15,438 nucleotides of DNA from an uncultured Bacilli bacterium. GTDB lineage: Bacteria; Bacillota_I; Bacilli_A; RF39; UBA660. The notes under the pieces were generated by a model, which did not search any database, was not told where the DNA came from, and saw only the letters and a program-made list of their open reading frames with translations. The translations under genes and the position numbers were made by a program. Of this stretch, positions 1 through 6,804 are shown piece by piece (position 1 is the first letter of the stretch; every line of letters starts with the position of its first letter). The stretch is from positions 1 through 15,438 of the forward strand of contig CALVVH010000031.1 in the NCBI GenBank assembly GCA_944363805.1, given 5' to 3'.

Positions 1-1608
1 GTTGAAGCAGGAGCTAAAGAGTTAAGTGAAGAAGTTATGCTTGATGCTTTGATGTTTGCTCATGAAAATATTAAAGTGCTATGTGAATTTGAACAAAAGA
101 TTATCGATGAAGTCGGAGTAGAAAAGATTGAACTGGAAAAAGCGGAAATCGATCCAGAACTTGAGGCTGCTGTAAAAGAATATGCAACTAAGGATATGCT
201 AGCAGCTATTCAAATTAAAGAAAAACTTGAAAAATATGCCAAAATCGATGAAGTAAAAGAAAATACTGTTGAACATTTTAAAGAAGTTTATGCAGATGAC
301 GAAGAAATAGATAAGAAAATTGCACAAGTAGGTAAGGTACTCGTAAGTATCGAAGCTGGAGAAGTAAGAAGATTAATAACTGATGAACATATAAGACCTG
401 ATGGCCGGAAGATGGATGAAATTAGACCTTTATATGCTGGAGTTGATATTCTTGCTCGGACCCATGGTTCTGCTTTATTTAGTCGTGGGGAAACCCAAGT
501 TCTTGCAACAACTACTTTAGGAGCAATTGGAGAACATCAAATTCTTGATGGTCTGGGAATTGAAGATTCAAAGAGATTTATGCTTCATTACAATTTCCCA
601 CAATTTTCTGTTGGAGAAGTTGGTAGATATGGTTCTCCGGGAAGAAGAGAAATCGGTCATGGTGCCCTAGGGGAAAGAGCACTTGCCCAAGTTATTCCAA
701 GTGAAGAAGAATTCCCTTATACAATTAGGGTAGTGTCAGAAGTACTTGAAAGTAATGGTTCATCTAGTCAAGCAACAATTTGTTCTGGATGCCTAAGTTT
801 AATGGCAGCAGGTGTGCCAATTAAAGCGCCAGTTGCAGGTATAGCGATGGGACTTATTACTAGTCCGGATGGTTCTAAGTATACAATTCTTACAGACATT
901 CAAGGTCTTGAAGATCATATGGGAGATATGGACTTTAAAGTTGCAGGAACAAAGTCTGGTATTACTGCCTTACAAATGGACATCAAGATTAAGGGCGTTA
1001 CAAAAGAAATTCTTAGTGAAGCTCTAGCGCAAGCTAAAAAAGCCCGTTTAGAAATTCTTGATGTCATGCATGAAGCAATAGAGGAACCAAGAAAAGAAGT
1101 TAGTAAGTATGCACCAAAGATTGAAACATTTAATATTGATCCCGAAAAGATTAAAGACGTTATCGGTCGCGGTGGAGACATGATTACGAAAATTATTTTG
1201 GAAGCTTCAAATGTTAAGACTGTTAATGACAAAGATGCAGTTAAAGTTGATCTTGAAGATGATGGAAGAGTAATTATATACCACACTGATAAGGACATTA
1301 TTGCTAAGACGCGGAAGATGATTGAAGATGTTGTAAGAGAAGTCGAAGAAGGCAAAGTTTATACTGGTAAAGTAATAAAAGTTGAAGACTTTGGGGTATT
1401 TGTAGAGCTTTGGCCAGGATGTGAAGGTTTAGTACATGTTTCACAACTAGATCATAAGAGAGTAGAAAGACCAAGTGATGTGGTAGCTGTTGGAGATGAA
1501 ATAATGGTTAAATCTTTAGGTTATGATAATCGTGGTAGACTTAACTTGTCACGTAAAGAATGTTTACCAAAGCCAGAAAAACGAGAAAAGAAAGAAAAAG
1601 GTAAGTAA
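1..1608 (+). CDS. pnp: Polyribonucleotide nucleotidyltransferase (PNPase), 5' end outside window
   Basis: Phosphorolytic 3'-5' exoribonuclease of RNA turnover; the family works as a cytoplasmic homotrimer. The reading frame is open from base 1 ([12 protein letters not shown]), so the ATG at 37 is internal. About 535 residues are present; roughly the first 170 of a usual ~700-residue PNPase are missing. The fragment holds the end of the first RNase PH unit and linker, then the second RNase PH domain with the active-site stretch [15 protein letters not shown] (about residues 303-317). A KH domain with the GRGG loop follows near residue 389, and a C-terminal S1 domain from about residue 451 ([20 protein letters not shown]). 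The end is short and Lys/Glu-rich. The next gene starts 3 nt after the stop, so the two are probably one transcript. Confidence 0.97.
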   Translation, partial: VEAGAKELSEEVMLDALMFAHENIKVLCEFEQKIIDEVGVEKIELEKAEIDPELEAAVKEYATKDMLAAIQIKEKLEKYAKIDEVKENTVEHFKEVYADDEEIDKKIAQVGKVLVSIEAGEVRRLITDEHIRPDGRKMDEIRPLYAGVDILARTHGSALFSRGETQVLATTTLGAIGEHQILDGLGIEDSKRFMLHYNFPQFSVGEVGRYGSPGRREIGHGALGERALAQVIPSEEEFPYTIRVVSEVLESNGSSSQATICSGCLSLMAAGVPIKAPVAGIAMGLITSPDGSKYTILTDIQGLEDHMGDMDFKVAGTKSGITALQMDIKIKGVTKEILSEALAQAKKARLEILDVMHEAIEEPRKEVSKYAPKIETFNIDPEKIKDVIGRGGDMITKIILEASNVKTVNDKDAVKVDLEDDGRVIIYHTDKDIIAKTRKMIEDVVREVEEGKVYTGKVIKVEDFGVFVELWPGCEGLVHVSQLDHKRVERPSDVVAVGDEIMVKSLGYDNRGRLNLSRKECLPKPEKREKKEKGK

Positions 1609-1611
1609 AAG

Positions 1612-1842
1612 ATGACAAGAAAGATAAAGATTAATGGCCTTTACAAACACTTTAAAGGACATACTTATAAAGTTTTAGCAGTTGCTAAAGATAGCGATGA
1701 TTTATCTTTAAAAGTTGTTTATCAAAATATCGATAATAATGAAACTTGGATAAGAGATTATGATGAATTTTTATCAGTTGTTGATCATGATAAATATCCA
1801 AGTGTTACGCAAAAATATCGTTTTGAAGAAATTGATGGTTAA
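1612..1842 (+). CDS. DUF1653 family small protein
   Basis: A 76-residue soluble protein. Residues 9-70 fit the DUF1653 pattern: GLYKHFKGHTYKVLAVAKDS, then VVYQN, a WIRDYDEFL segment and a final YRFE. The family is a short domain of unknown biochemical role, often a stand-alone protein in Bacillota. It starts 3 nt after the pnp stop with AAAAAGGTAAG as its probable ribosome binding site, so it is probably translated from the pnp message. It ends 3 nt before the 3' end of the convergent helicase gene, leaving no room for a separate terminator. Family assignment rests on remembered motif pattern. Confidence 0.8.
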   Translation: MTRKIKINGLYKHFKGHTYKVLAVAKDSDDLSLKVVYQNIDNNETWIRDYDEFLSVVDHDKYPSVTQKYRFEEIDG

Positions 1843-1845
1843 AAA

Positions 1846-3210
1846 TTATTTAATCATCTTTTTTAATTCTTTAATAAATATAGATTTATTAAAAATAGGA
1901 ACCATTATATAAACTTTATTTTTAGTTCTGGTTAGGGCAACATAAAAAAGTCGGCGTTCTTCAGCAAATAGAATTTCTTTATCACTAGGATGTAGTTCTT
2001 CGAGTAATTGGTTATTTTTAATTTGATTGGGAAAACCATAAATTCTATCTGTCATATTAATGAGAATGATATTTTCTGCTTCTAAGCCTTTAGATGAGTG
2101 AACTGTTAGATAATTGATATCTTGGGTATTTGCACAAAATTCAGTTAAATCTTTATTATTTCTGCCGAGGACTAAGACATCAGGATGGAGATTTTTTACT
2201 TTAGCATATAGTTTTTTGAAAGCTTTTTGGGGATTTAGATAATAGATTAATTTAATGGGATTTTCGATGTGTTTGTTGCTAATTAAGTCTTTGGTTATCT
2301 GTTTTTTATTCTTCATTATAAATTTGGCGGCGATATCGATTAATTCTTGACTGTTTCGGTAAGTATATTTAAGTTTTAAAACTCGGGAGTTAGGAATAAG
2401 TTTTGGAAAGTCTAAGAATAAATTAATATTGCAACCAGAGAAGTGATAAATAGATTGGTAGTCATCTCCGACGACAAAAAGAGAAGCGTTGTTAAGTTCT
2501 CGCAATTTATTTACGAGATTGAAACGGATTGTTGAAGTATCCTGAAATTCATCGACGATAATATATTTGTAGCGATATGGTTTATTTAAAATGGCTGTAG
2601 CTTTAATGATTAAATCATCAAAGTCATAGCTATTAGTAGATTTTAGTTCTTGTTCATAGATAGTTTTTACAATATACATAAATTTACTTAGAATAGTATC
2701 TTTGGGATACATTCTTTGGAAGTCATTGGTAGAACAGCCATTGGTTTTATAGATTTTTATAAGAGTTATTAAGAGCTTTTTGAATTCTTGATATTTATAG
2801 CTTTTTAAAAAATTAGGATAATTAAACTCTTTGAAGTATTTTAATAATTCTGTAATCAATTGAGAATCGGTTAGACTTTGGAAAAATTCTTCAGTTAAGT
2901 ATTCTAAGTAAGTATCACTTACTAAATTGAAATCAATATTGTAATTATGAAGTATTTGGATAGCCAACTTGTGAAAAGTAAGAATTGAACAATTATAGTC
3001 AATCTTTTTTTGCAAGTCTTCGACACTTTTGTTGGTAAATGATATTATGAGTATTTCTTCAGGTTTGCAAAACTTATTAGCAATTAGATAAGTAATCTTT
3101 TGCGTAATTGTAAATGTTTTACCTGCTCCAGCCCCAGCGATTAATAGGACATTGCCGCGGGCTTTTACAGCAGTTTCTTGGTATTCATCTAGTTTAACTT
3201 CCTTTTTCAT
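1846..3210 (-). CDS. Compact UvrD/Rep-type (SF1A) DNA helicase
   Basis: ATP-dependent 3'-5' DNA helicase of the UvrD/Rep/PcrA superfamily, 454 residues from the chosen start. Motifs in order: Q-motif region LDEYQETAV, Walker A AGAGAGKT, motif Ia ISFTNKSVEDL, TFHKLA, Walker B IIVDEFQDTS, motif III VVGDDYQSIYHFSG, motif IV YTYRNSQEL, motif V TVHSSKGLEAENIIL and motif VI RRLFYVALTRTKN. PcrA/UvrD proteins are about 700 residues or more, so the 1B/2B subdomains and C-terminal tail are strongly reduced. I chose the ATG at 3210 (MKKEVKLDEYQ). The frame can be extended to 3273, but that adds a hydrophobic non-family leader without a ribosome binding site. No Shine-Dalgarno precedes 3210; a TATAAT lies just upstream, suggesting a leaderless mRNA. 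The specific repair or replication role cannot be told from sequence. Confidence 0.9.
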   Translation of the reverse strand: MKKEVKLDEYQETAVKARGNVLLIAGAGAGKTFTITQKITYLIANKFCKPEEILIISFTNKSVEDLQKKIDYNCSILTFHKLAIQILHNYNIDFNLVSDTYLEYLTEEFFQSLTDSQLITELLKYFKEFNYPNFLKSYKYQEFKKLLITLIKIYKTNGCSTNDFQRMYPKDTILSKFMYIVKTIYEQELKSTNSYDFDDLIIKATAILNKPYRYKYIIVDEFQDTSTIRFNLVNKLRELNNASLFVVGDDYQSIYHFSGCNINLFLDFPKLIPNSRVLKLKYTYRNSQELIDIAAKFIMKNKKQITKDLISNKHIENPIKLIYYLNPQKAFKKLYAKVKNLHPDVLVLGRNNKDLTEFCANTQDINYLTVHSSKGLEAENIILINMTDRIYGFPNQIKNNQLLEELHPSDKEILFAEERRLFYVALTRTKNKVYIMVPIFNKSIFIKELKKMIK

Positions 3211-3217
3211 ACATATT

Positions 3218-3223
3218 ATTATA
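3218..3223 (-). promoter_or_regulatory. Candidate -10 box giving a leaderless helicase mRNA
   Basis: TATAAT on the minus strand ends 7 nt before the helicase ATG at 3210, so RNA synthesis would begin at or within a base or two of the start codon. No convincing -35 is seen at 17 nt spacing, so this is tentative. Confidence 0.35.
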
Positions 3224-3332
3224 AAGGCTAATTGGTTAAAAGTATTAAAAAATCGTTCGACAAATATTGACATTCTGGACTATATTTATTATTTTTTGTT
3301 GGAGATTACTGGAACTTTAGGCAAGCAAATGA

Positions 3333-3338
3333 TATAAT
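3333..3338 (+). promoter_or_regulatory. -10 box for the racemase-like/Nudix operon
   Basis: A perfect TATAAT 21 nt before the ATG at 3360. The -35 at 17-nt spacing (TGGAAC, 3310-3315) is weak. AAGAGGG (3346-3352) is the ribosome binding site, 7 nt from the start codon. Confidence 0.5.
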
Positions 3339-3359
3339 AAACTTTAAGAGGGTAAGATT

Positions 3360-4505
3360 ATGAAGTTTGAAACATTAATGGAAATAGATTTAAATAAATT
3401 AAAAAATAATACAAAGTTATTATGTAAAAGCTATAGTGATTATAAAATAAAGGTAGCTGATTTAAAGGATAATGCTCATGGAATGGGATTAAAGATTGTC
3501 AATACTTTGGTTGATAATGGAATAAATTATATTTTGGTTGGTTCAATTCAAGATGCATTAGAAATAAGAAGATACAATAATGATGTAGCTATAGTAGTAA
3601 GTTATAATATTACGGAAGAAGAAGTATATGATGCAATTAATAATAATATTATATTGACGGTGGCTGATGCGGAATATTTACGAAGTATTCTTTGTTTAAA
3701 TTTTAAAGACGATTTGAAACTACAGTTGTTAATCGATAATGGATCTAATAAGATGGGAATTAAAAATAATTTGGAATTAAAGGAAGTAATTGAAATTATC
3801 GATGGTAATGAACATTTAATATTAGATGGCATATATACAGAATTAACAACGATTGGGGTAGAAGATGAATATTATTATCATCAAGTAAATACTTTTTATC
3901 AAATAGTGGGAAATTACTTGGATAGAGATATGGTAATATATTTTAATGAACCAATAATGTATCATAGAAAATTAGCTTATGTAAATGGAATTAAGTTTGA
4001 TTTGTCACTTGTGGGGATTGAAGAAAATATCAATGATGACTTTTTTACCAATATGCGCATTAAGAATGTTGAAAAGCATTATGGAGATTTGGAGTTTCCC
4101 AATATCGATTTACAACTTATTTTCACTATTACTAGTGAAGTTGCTAGCGTTAGAAATGTAAGTAAAGGCGATTTGGTAGGAAGAAATTATGTAGCTAAAG
4201 AAGATATGATTGTGGCAGTTGTGCCGATTGGCCATAAAGATGGGATAACAAAAGCTATAAACTATGTGGGAATCGATAATTTTAAAAGAGATATTTTGGC
4301 TGATGATATCGATCACATGATTGTAGCAGTTGATGCTCGTGTTAGGGAAAAAGATAAGGTTTATATTGTCAATGAAGAAAGAGGCATTTATGATTTTTTA
4401 ACTTTACTTAAGACTAATAGATATTATTTGATGAGTATATTAAATAGAAATTTGCCTAGAGTATATATTAATGGGGAAGCTAGAAAAGGAGATGATTATC
4501 TATGA
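3360..4505 (+). CDS. Alanine racemase-like PLP-fold protein with altered active site
   Basis: 381 residues, the usual length of an alanine racemase (fold type III PLP enzyme; L-Ala to D-Ala for peptidoglycan). Recognisable landmarks are LKDNAHGMG (residues 35-43; the PLP lysine would be K36), GIYTELTTIG (usually GxxTHFATA), VVPIGHKDG (287-295, usually PIGYADG) and ILNRNLPRVYING near the C-terminus (usually RVPRVY). Important residues have changed: the Tyr of the VKADAYGHG motif is His40, the PLP-contacting Arg aligns with Leu217 (FDLSLVGI), and the catalytic Tyr of VGYG/SYG aligns with Arg275 (VGRN). It is therefore either a racemase homologue with other chemistry, a PLP-binding non-enzyme, or a degenerate paralogue. 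The stop overlaps the ATG of the Nudix gene (ATGA), implying translational coupling. Confidence 0.82.
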   Translation: MKFETLMEIDLNKLKNNTKLLCKSYSDYKIKVADLKDNAHGMGLKIVNTLVDNGINYILVGSIQDALEIRRYNNDVAIVVSYNITEEEVYDAINNNIILTVADAEYLRSILCLNFKDDLKLQLLIDNGSNKMGIKNNLELKEVIEIIDGNEHLILDGIYTELTTIGVEDEYYYHQVNTFYQIVGNYLDRDMVIYFNEPIMYHRKLAYVNGIKFDLSLVGIEENINDDFFTNMRIKNVEKHYGDLEFPNIDLQLIFTITSEVASVRNVSKGDLVGRNYVAKEDMIVAVVPIGHKDGITKAINYVGIDNFKRDILADDIDHMIVAVDARVREKDKVYIVNEERGIYDFLTLLKTNRYYLMSILNRNLPRVYINGEARKGDDYL

Positions 4506-4918
4506 TACAAAAAGTCGTTGGAATTGCATTTATTGAAGATGGAAAGTTACTTATTGTGCAATCGCATAGAAGTAGTAAAACAAACTCTTGGACATTTGTT
4601 GGTGGCGGTGTTGAAGAGGGGGAAACTTTGCTAGAAGCGGCAGTGCGAGAAGTAGGAGAAGAAATTCATAATAATTTTGCAATTACACCGGATGATTTGG
4701 AGAAACTCTTTACTTTTAAGGAACATGCTGCCAGTGATCCCAATAAAATGATTGAAATGACAGTATTTTTAAGTAAGAAGAAAATTGATGTGCCCCTTAC
4801 TACTAATGAAGAAATTTTACATTATCATTGGTATAAATTAGGGGAAAATTACAATATTTCTTCTTCAATTAGAGACCATTTTTTGCCATATGCACAAAAA
4901 AATAACTTAATTTATTAA
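4502..4918 (+). CDS. Nudix hydrolase
   Basis: 138-residue single-domain Nudix protein. It hydrolyses nucleoside diphosphates linked to another moiety, with Mg/Mn; the specific substrate cannot be read from sequence. The complete Nudix box GX5EX7REUXEE is visible from about residues 35 to 55 (GGVEEGE, seven residues, REVGEE), preceded by the usual strand VVGIAFIEDGKLLIVQS and SWTFVGGG. The ATG lies inside the stop region of the racemase-like gene (ATGA overlap), with AAAAGGAG (4484-4491) 10 nt upstream inside that gene. The pair thus forms a tightly coupled operon. The tRNA promoter begins 18 nt after the stop and no hairpin terminator is obvious between them. Confidence 0.93.
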   Translation: MIQKVVGIAFIEDGKLLIVQSHRSSKTNSWTFVGGGVEEGETLLEAAVREVGEEIHNNFAITPDDLEKLFTFKEHAASDPNKMIEMTVFLSKKKIDVPLTTNEEILHYHWYKLGENYNISSSIRDHFLPYAQKNNLIY

Positions 4919-4935
4919 AAATAGTAAAAAAAGCA

Positions 4936-4964
4936 TTGCAAAACTTTCGATGATTTGGTATAAT
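4936..4964 (+). promoter_or_regulatory. Strong promoter of the tRNA operon
   Basis: TTGCAA (4936-4941), a 17-nt spacer and a perfect TATAAT (4959-4964). The predicted start is near 4971, about 20 nt before tRNA-Val, and all five tRNAs follow on the same strand up to a terminator at 6068. Confidence 0.85.
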
Positions 4965-4989
4965 TTGAATTGTCATCGGGAGTTAATAT

Positions 4990-5066
4990 GGGCGCTTAGC
5001 TCAGTTGGTTAGAGCACCTGCCTTACAAGCAGGGGGTCATAGGTTCGAGTCCTATAGCGCCCACCA
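4990..5066 (+). tRNA. tRNA-Val (TAC)
   Basis: Acceptor stem GGGCGCT pairs with AGCGCCC. The anticodon arm CCTGC-CTTACAA-GCAGG gives anticodon TAC (Val). The T arm ATAGG-TTCGAGT-CCTAT is intact and CCA is encoded. 77 nt, first gene of the operon. Confidence 0.97.
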
Positions 5067-5089
5067 TTTATTTTTATTTTATTTATATT

Positions 5090-5165
5090 GCCGACATAGC
5101 GTAACTGGCAGCGCAACTGACTTGTAATCAGTAGGTTGGGAGTTCGACTCTCTCTGTCGGCACCA
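5090..5165 (+). tRNA. tRNA-Thr (TGT)
   Basis: Acceptor GCCGACA pairs with TGTCGGC. The anticodon arm ACTGA-CTTGTAA-TCAGT gives TGT (Thr). A T arm with TTCGACT is present and CCA is encoded. 76 nt; only 6 nt separate it from the 5' half of tRNA-Tyr. Confidence 0.96.
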
Positions 5166-5207
5166 TTTTTTGGGGAGATAGCGAAGTGGTCAAACGCGGC
5201 AGACTGT

Positions 5208-5810
5208 GATCTTGATCTGGAGGTATTGTGTTATCAGATTGTAACAAAAACATTGGTAATTCAAGTTTGGGTATAGCGATTTCTTATTTTACATGTAATG
5301 GTTATACAGTATCAATCCCATTGAATGATACTCAAGATTATGATTTGATTGTTGAAAAAAACTTTCGGTTATATCGAGTTCAAGTTAAGGGGACGTCTTT
5401 TAAAACAAGGTATGGTATATATCAAGTAGCACTTAAAAGTGCTGGTGGTACTAAAGGCATAGTTTATAAGACTGTTAAAGATACTAATGCAGAACTTTTA
5501 TTTGTGGTTACAGGTGATAACAAATTGTATCTTATTCCTATTACTGAAATAAAAAACTCTTATACACTGAATTTAGGAAAAGAATATAATAAATATCTTC
5601 TAATTGCACCCTTAGTTGGAAACAGCTAAGGTGGACATCGCTAATTCGGGGAAAACTAAGTAATAAAAATTTATACGTCAATCCCGAGCTAGGTTAATAC
5701 CGAGTGTAGAGACTTTATACGATGAACCTAAGTTCTTAAATGGATATGGTTAAGAGAAAGTCCAGACTACAAACACATTAATGGTGGTAGTGAAAACTAT
5801 AGTGGTAAAG
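5208..5810 (+). mobile_element. Group I intron in tRNA-Tyr with homing endonuclease ORF
   Basis: Self-splicing group I intron of 603 nt. After the ORF the catalytic core is readable. P3 is CAUCG 5636-5640 with CGAUG 5720-5724. P4 is UCGGG 5646-5650 with CCCGA 5683-5687. P7 is GACUUU 5711-5716 with AAAGUC 5757-5762. P8 is AACC 5725-5728 with GGUU 5748-5751. P9 is ACUAC 5766-5770 with GUGGU 5802-5806. The conserved R (GUGUAGAGACU) and S (AAGAGAAAGUCC) segments look like those of IC3-type tRNA introns such as the cyanobacterial tRNA-Leu intron. It ends in G (5810), as required of omega-G. P1 is less clear: exon CAGA (5200-5203) can pair with UCUG (5216-5219), but a canonical U-G pair at the inferred 5' site was not found. 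Confidence 0.9.
5228..5629 (+). CDS. Group I intron PD-(D/E)XK homing endonuclease
   Basis: 133 residues, wholly inside the tRNA-Tyr intron, starting at GTG with GGAGG (5219-5223) 4 nt upstream. The pattern is that of the small PD-(D/E)XK homing endonucleases typified by I-Ssp6803I (PDDEXK_5 family). It has an N-terminal helix (SSLGIAISYFTCNGYTVSIPL), then DYDLIV (D39) and YRVQVKG (Q52-V53-K54), which supply the metal-binding D...QxK core. A C-terminal beta region carries LLFVVTGDNKLYLIPI. Such enzymes cut intron-less alleles so that the intron is copied in. Its likely target is an uninterrupted tRNA-Tyr anticodon region. The stop lies 6 nt before P3 of the ribozyme, so ORF and core are packed tightly. 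A 133-residue length is normal for the family. Confidence 0.85.
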   Translation: MLSDCNKNIGNSSLGIAISYFTCNGYTVSIPLNDTQDYDLIVEKNFRLYRVQVKGTSFKTRYGIYQVALKSAGGTKGIVYKTVKDTNAELLFVVTGDNKLYLIPITEIKNSYTLNLGKEYNKYLLIAPLVGNS

Positions 5811-5865
5811 AAATCTGTTCCTTCGGGTTCCATGGTTCAAATCCATGTCTCCCCACCATTCAAAT

Positions 5866-5941
5866 TGCCTCGTAGCCAAGTGGTAAGGCATCAGACTTTG
5901 ACTCTGACATTCCGTTGGTTCGAACCCAACCGAGGCAGCCA
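5866..5941 (+). tRNA. tRNA-Gln (TTG)
   Basis: Acceptor TGCCTCG pairs with CGAGGCA. The anticodon arm CAGA-CTTTGAC-TCTG gives TTG (Gln). The T arm TTGG-TTCGAAC-CCAA is intact and CCA is encoded. 76 nt, 7 nt after the 3' end of tRNA-Tyr. Confidence 0.95.
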
Positions 5942-5956
5942 TTTTTATAATTTATT

Positions 5957-6032
5957 GGTTCGTTAGCTCAGTAGGTAGAGCATTTGACTTTTAATCAAAG
6001 GGTCTTGGGTTCGAATCCCAAACGAGCCACCA
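5957..6032 (+). tRNA. tRNA-Lys (TTT)
   Basis: Acceptor GGTTCGT pairs with ACGAGCC. The anticodon arm TTTGA-CTTTTAA-TCAAA gives TTT (Lys). The T arm TTGGG-TTCGAAT-CCCAA is intact and CCA is encoded. Last gene of the operon, 11 nt before its terminator. Confidence 0.96.
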
Positions 6033-6043
6033 TTTTGATAGAT

Positions 6044-6068
6044 ACTTCCATGAAAATGGAAGTTTTTT
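6044..6068 (+). terminator. Rho-independent terminator of the tRNA operon
   Basis: Perfect 8-bp stem ACTTCCAT/ATGGAAGT with a GAAA loop, followed by a run of T. Confidence 0.9.
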
Positions 6069-6069
6069 C

Positions 6070-6098
6070 TTGAGAATATCACAATTTTATGTAATAAT
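6070..6098 (+). promoter_or_regulatory. Candidate promoter of the intron-interrupted thioredoxin-fold gene
   Basis: TTGAGA (6070-6075), 17 nt, then AATAAT (6093-6098) with a TG one base upstream (extended -10). The predicted start near 6105 would leave only about five bases of 5' exon before the group II intron, which makes the site plausible but worth testing. Confidence 0.45.
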
Positions 6099-6105
6099 AT
6101 TAAGC

Positions 6106-6109
6106 GAGG
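6106..6109 (+). promoter_or_regulatory. 5' half of a Shine-Dalgarno split by the group II intron
   Basis: GAGG at 6106-6109 is followed directly by the intron. The 3' exon begins TGGAAAAATG at 6798. Joined exons read AAGCGAGG|TGGAAAAATG, a strong GAGGTGG site a few bases before the ATG at 6805. In the unspliced RNA the ATG is preceded only by CTACTCGACTGG, a poor ribosome binding site inside intron domain VI. The uninterrupted word GAGGTGGAA occurs upstream of the thioredoxin-fold gene at 14249. Confidence 0.75.
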
Positions 6110-6797
6110 GTGCGCCAGTTCGGTGCTTAATGTATAGTCGGATGGGAAACCGACATGGCAAGACCTAGCAAGTCGCCATTAGTTAGCCTTGGAGTCGAAG
6201 TCGTGAGATTAGATTTAAGCGTAGGCAAACGAGAATACGAGCCGTAATACGAAAGTGTGAAGCGATTCAGCCTCGTTATATATAAATAGTGGTAGTCGAT
6301 GTGTTCCTCGTCACAGCAGACAATAACGGCGATATCGTTATGCGAGATATTGTGAGAGTGCCACCGGGGTCAATAGAGCATGGCGAGTATATCATTGATA
6401 TATTAAGTATACCTGGGAGGACTTATAAATTCCTAATCCTAAACGGTTTAAAACGCCAATAGTAACGGGTATGTCGAAGCAAGGTTTTGTAAACTAAGTT
6501 AGACAGATGATTTATAAGTAGTCGGACTAGTTCATAGTAGTGAAGAAGGAAGTAATGACTCTGGAGCGAAGGGACTAGCATATAGTCGATTCTTTAGGGA
6601 AACATTAAAATCACTAGAAGAGAAAGAACGATGAGAACGGAACGAAAAGAAATAAGTTGTCGACCTGGTAACAAAGACTATATGAAGAGCTGTATGCCTA
6701 AATAGGGCACGTACGGTTCTGTGAGGGGCAATGAGACAAACCTCTCACTAAAGAAATATAAGAGAAAGAGAGGTAGGTCGAGATTTGTCTACTCGAC
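6110..6797 (+). mobile_element. ORF-less group II intron
   Basis: 688-nt group II ribozyme without a reverse transcriptase gene. The 5' end is GTGCGCC (6110-6116). EBS1 CCUCGU (6306-6311) sits in a loop closed by UGUG/CACA and pairs with IBS1 GCGAGG (6104-6109) over six positions, one of them G-U. Domain V (6687-6719) has GAGCUGUA/UACGGUUC, the AGC triad at 6688-6690, a two-base CG bulge and a UGCCU/GGGCA cap. Domain VI has GUGAG (6721-6725) opposite the terminal CUCGAC, and AGACAAA (6734-6740) with UUUGUCU (6784-6790). That leaves A6791 bulged as the branch point, 7 nt from the 3' end in AC. An extra CCUCUC/GAGAGG hairpin lies inside domain VI. With no maturase encoded, splicing in the cell probably depends on a reverse transcriptase supplied from elsewhere. 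Confidence 0.92.
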
Positions 6798-6804
6798 TGG
6801 AAAA

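Larger units (their letters stand above)
5172..5858 (+). tRNA. tRNA-Tyr (GTA) interrupted by a group I intron in the anticodon
   Basis: The 5' exon (5172-5207) carries acceptor GGGGAGA, a D arm with AGCGAAGTGGTCAAACGC and the 5' half of the anticodon arm, GCAGA-CTGT. The 3' exon (5811-5858) starts AAATCTGT and carries the short Tyr-type variable arm TTCCTTCGGGTT, the T arm CATGG-TTCAAAT-CCATG, acceptor TCTCCCC, discriminator A and CCA. Joining them gives the loop CTGTAAA with anticodon GTA and an 84-nt class II tRNA close to the Bacillus tRNA-Tyr. The interruption lies between U35 and A36 of the anticodon. The identity elements and restored loop make Tyr nearly certain. The exact splice sites are inferred from restoring the tRNA, and only this junction gives a 7-nt loop. 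Confidence 0.93.

Noticed and set aside
915..1355. Long minus-strand open frame inside pnp
   Set aside because: Ser/Leu/Ile-rich translation antisense to a strongly conserved gene, with no ribosome binding site or family pattern.
3152..3337. Plus-strand frame spanning the helicase-racemase gap
   Set aside because: It overlaps the helicase N-terminus and both promoter regions; no family similarity.
3602..4316. Two short minus-strand open frames inside the racemase-like gene
   Set aside because: Antisense shadows of AT-rich codons without start signals.
5781..5966. Open frame running from the group I intron across tRNA-Tyr and tRNA-Gln
   Set aside because: It overlaps the intron 3' end and two tRNA genes; chance frame.
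4990..6032. Phage or island attachment site in the tRNA cluster
   Set aside because: No integrase gene and no duplicated tRNA 3' end; the inserts present are introns.
6721..6804. In-frame upstream GTG start adding 28 Lys/Arg-rich residues to the thioredoxin-fold protein
   Set aside because: This stretch is domain VI of the group II intron and is removed by splicing; the ATG at 6805 follows the rebuilt ribosome binding site.
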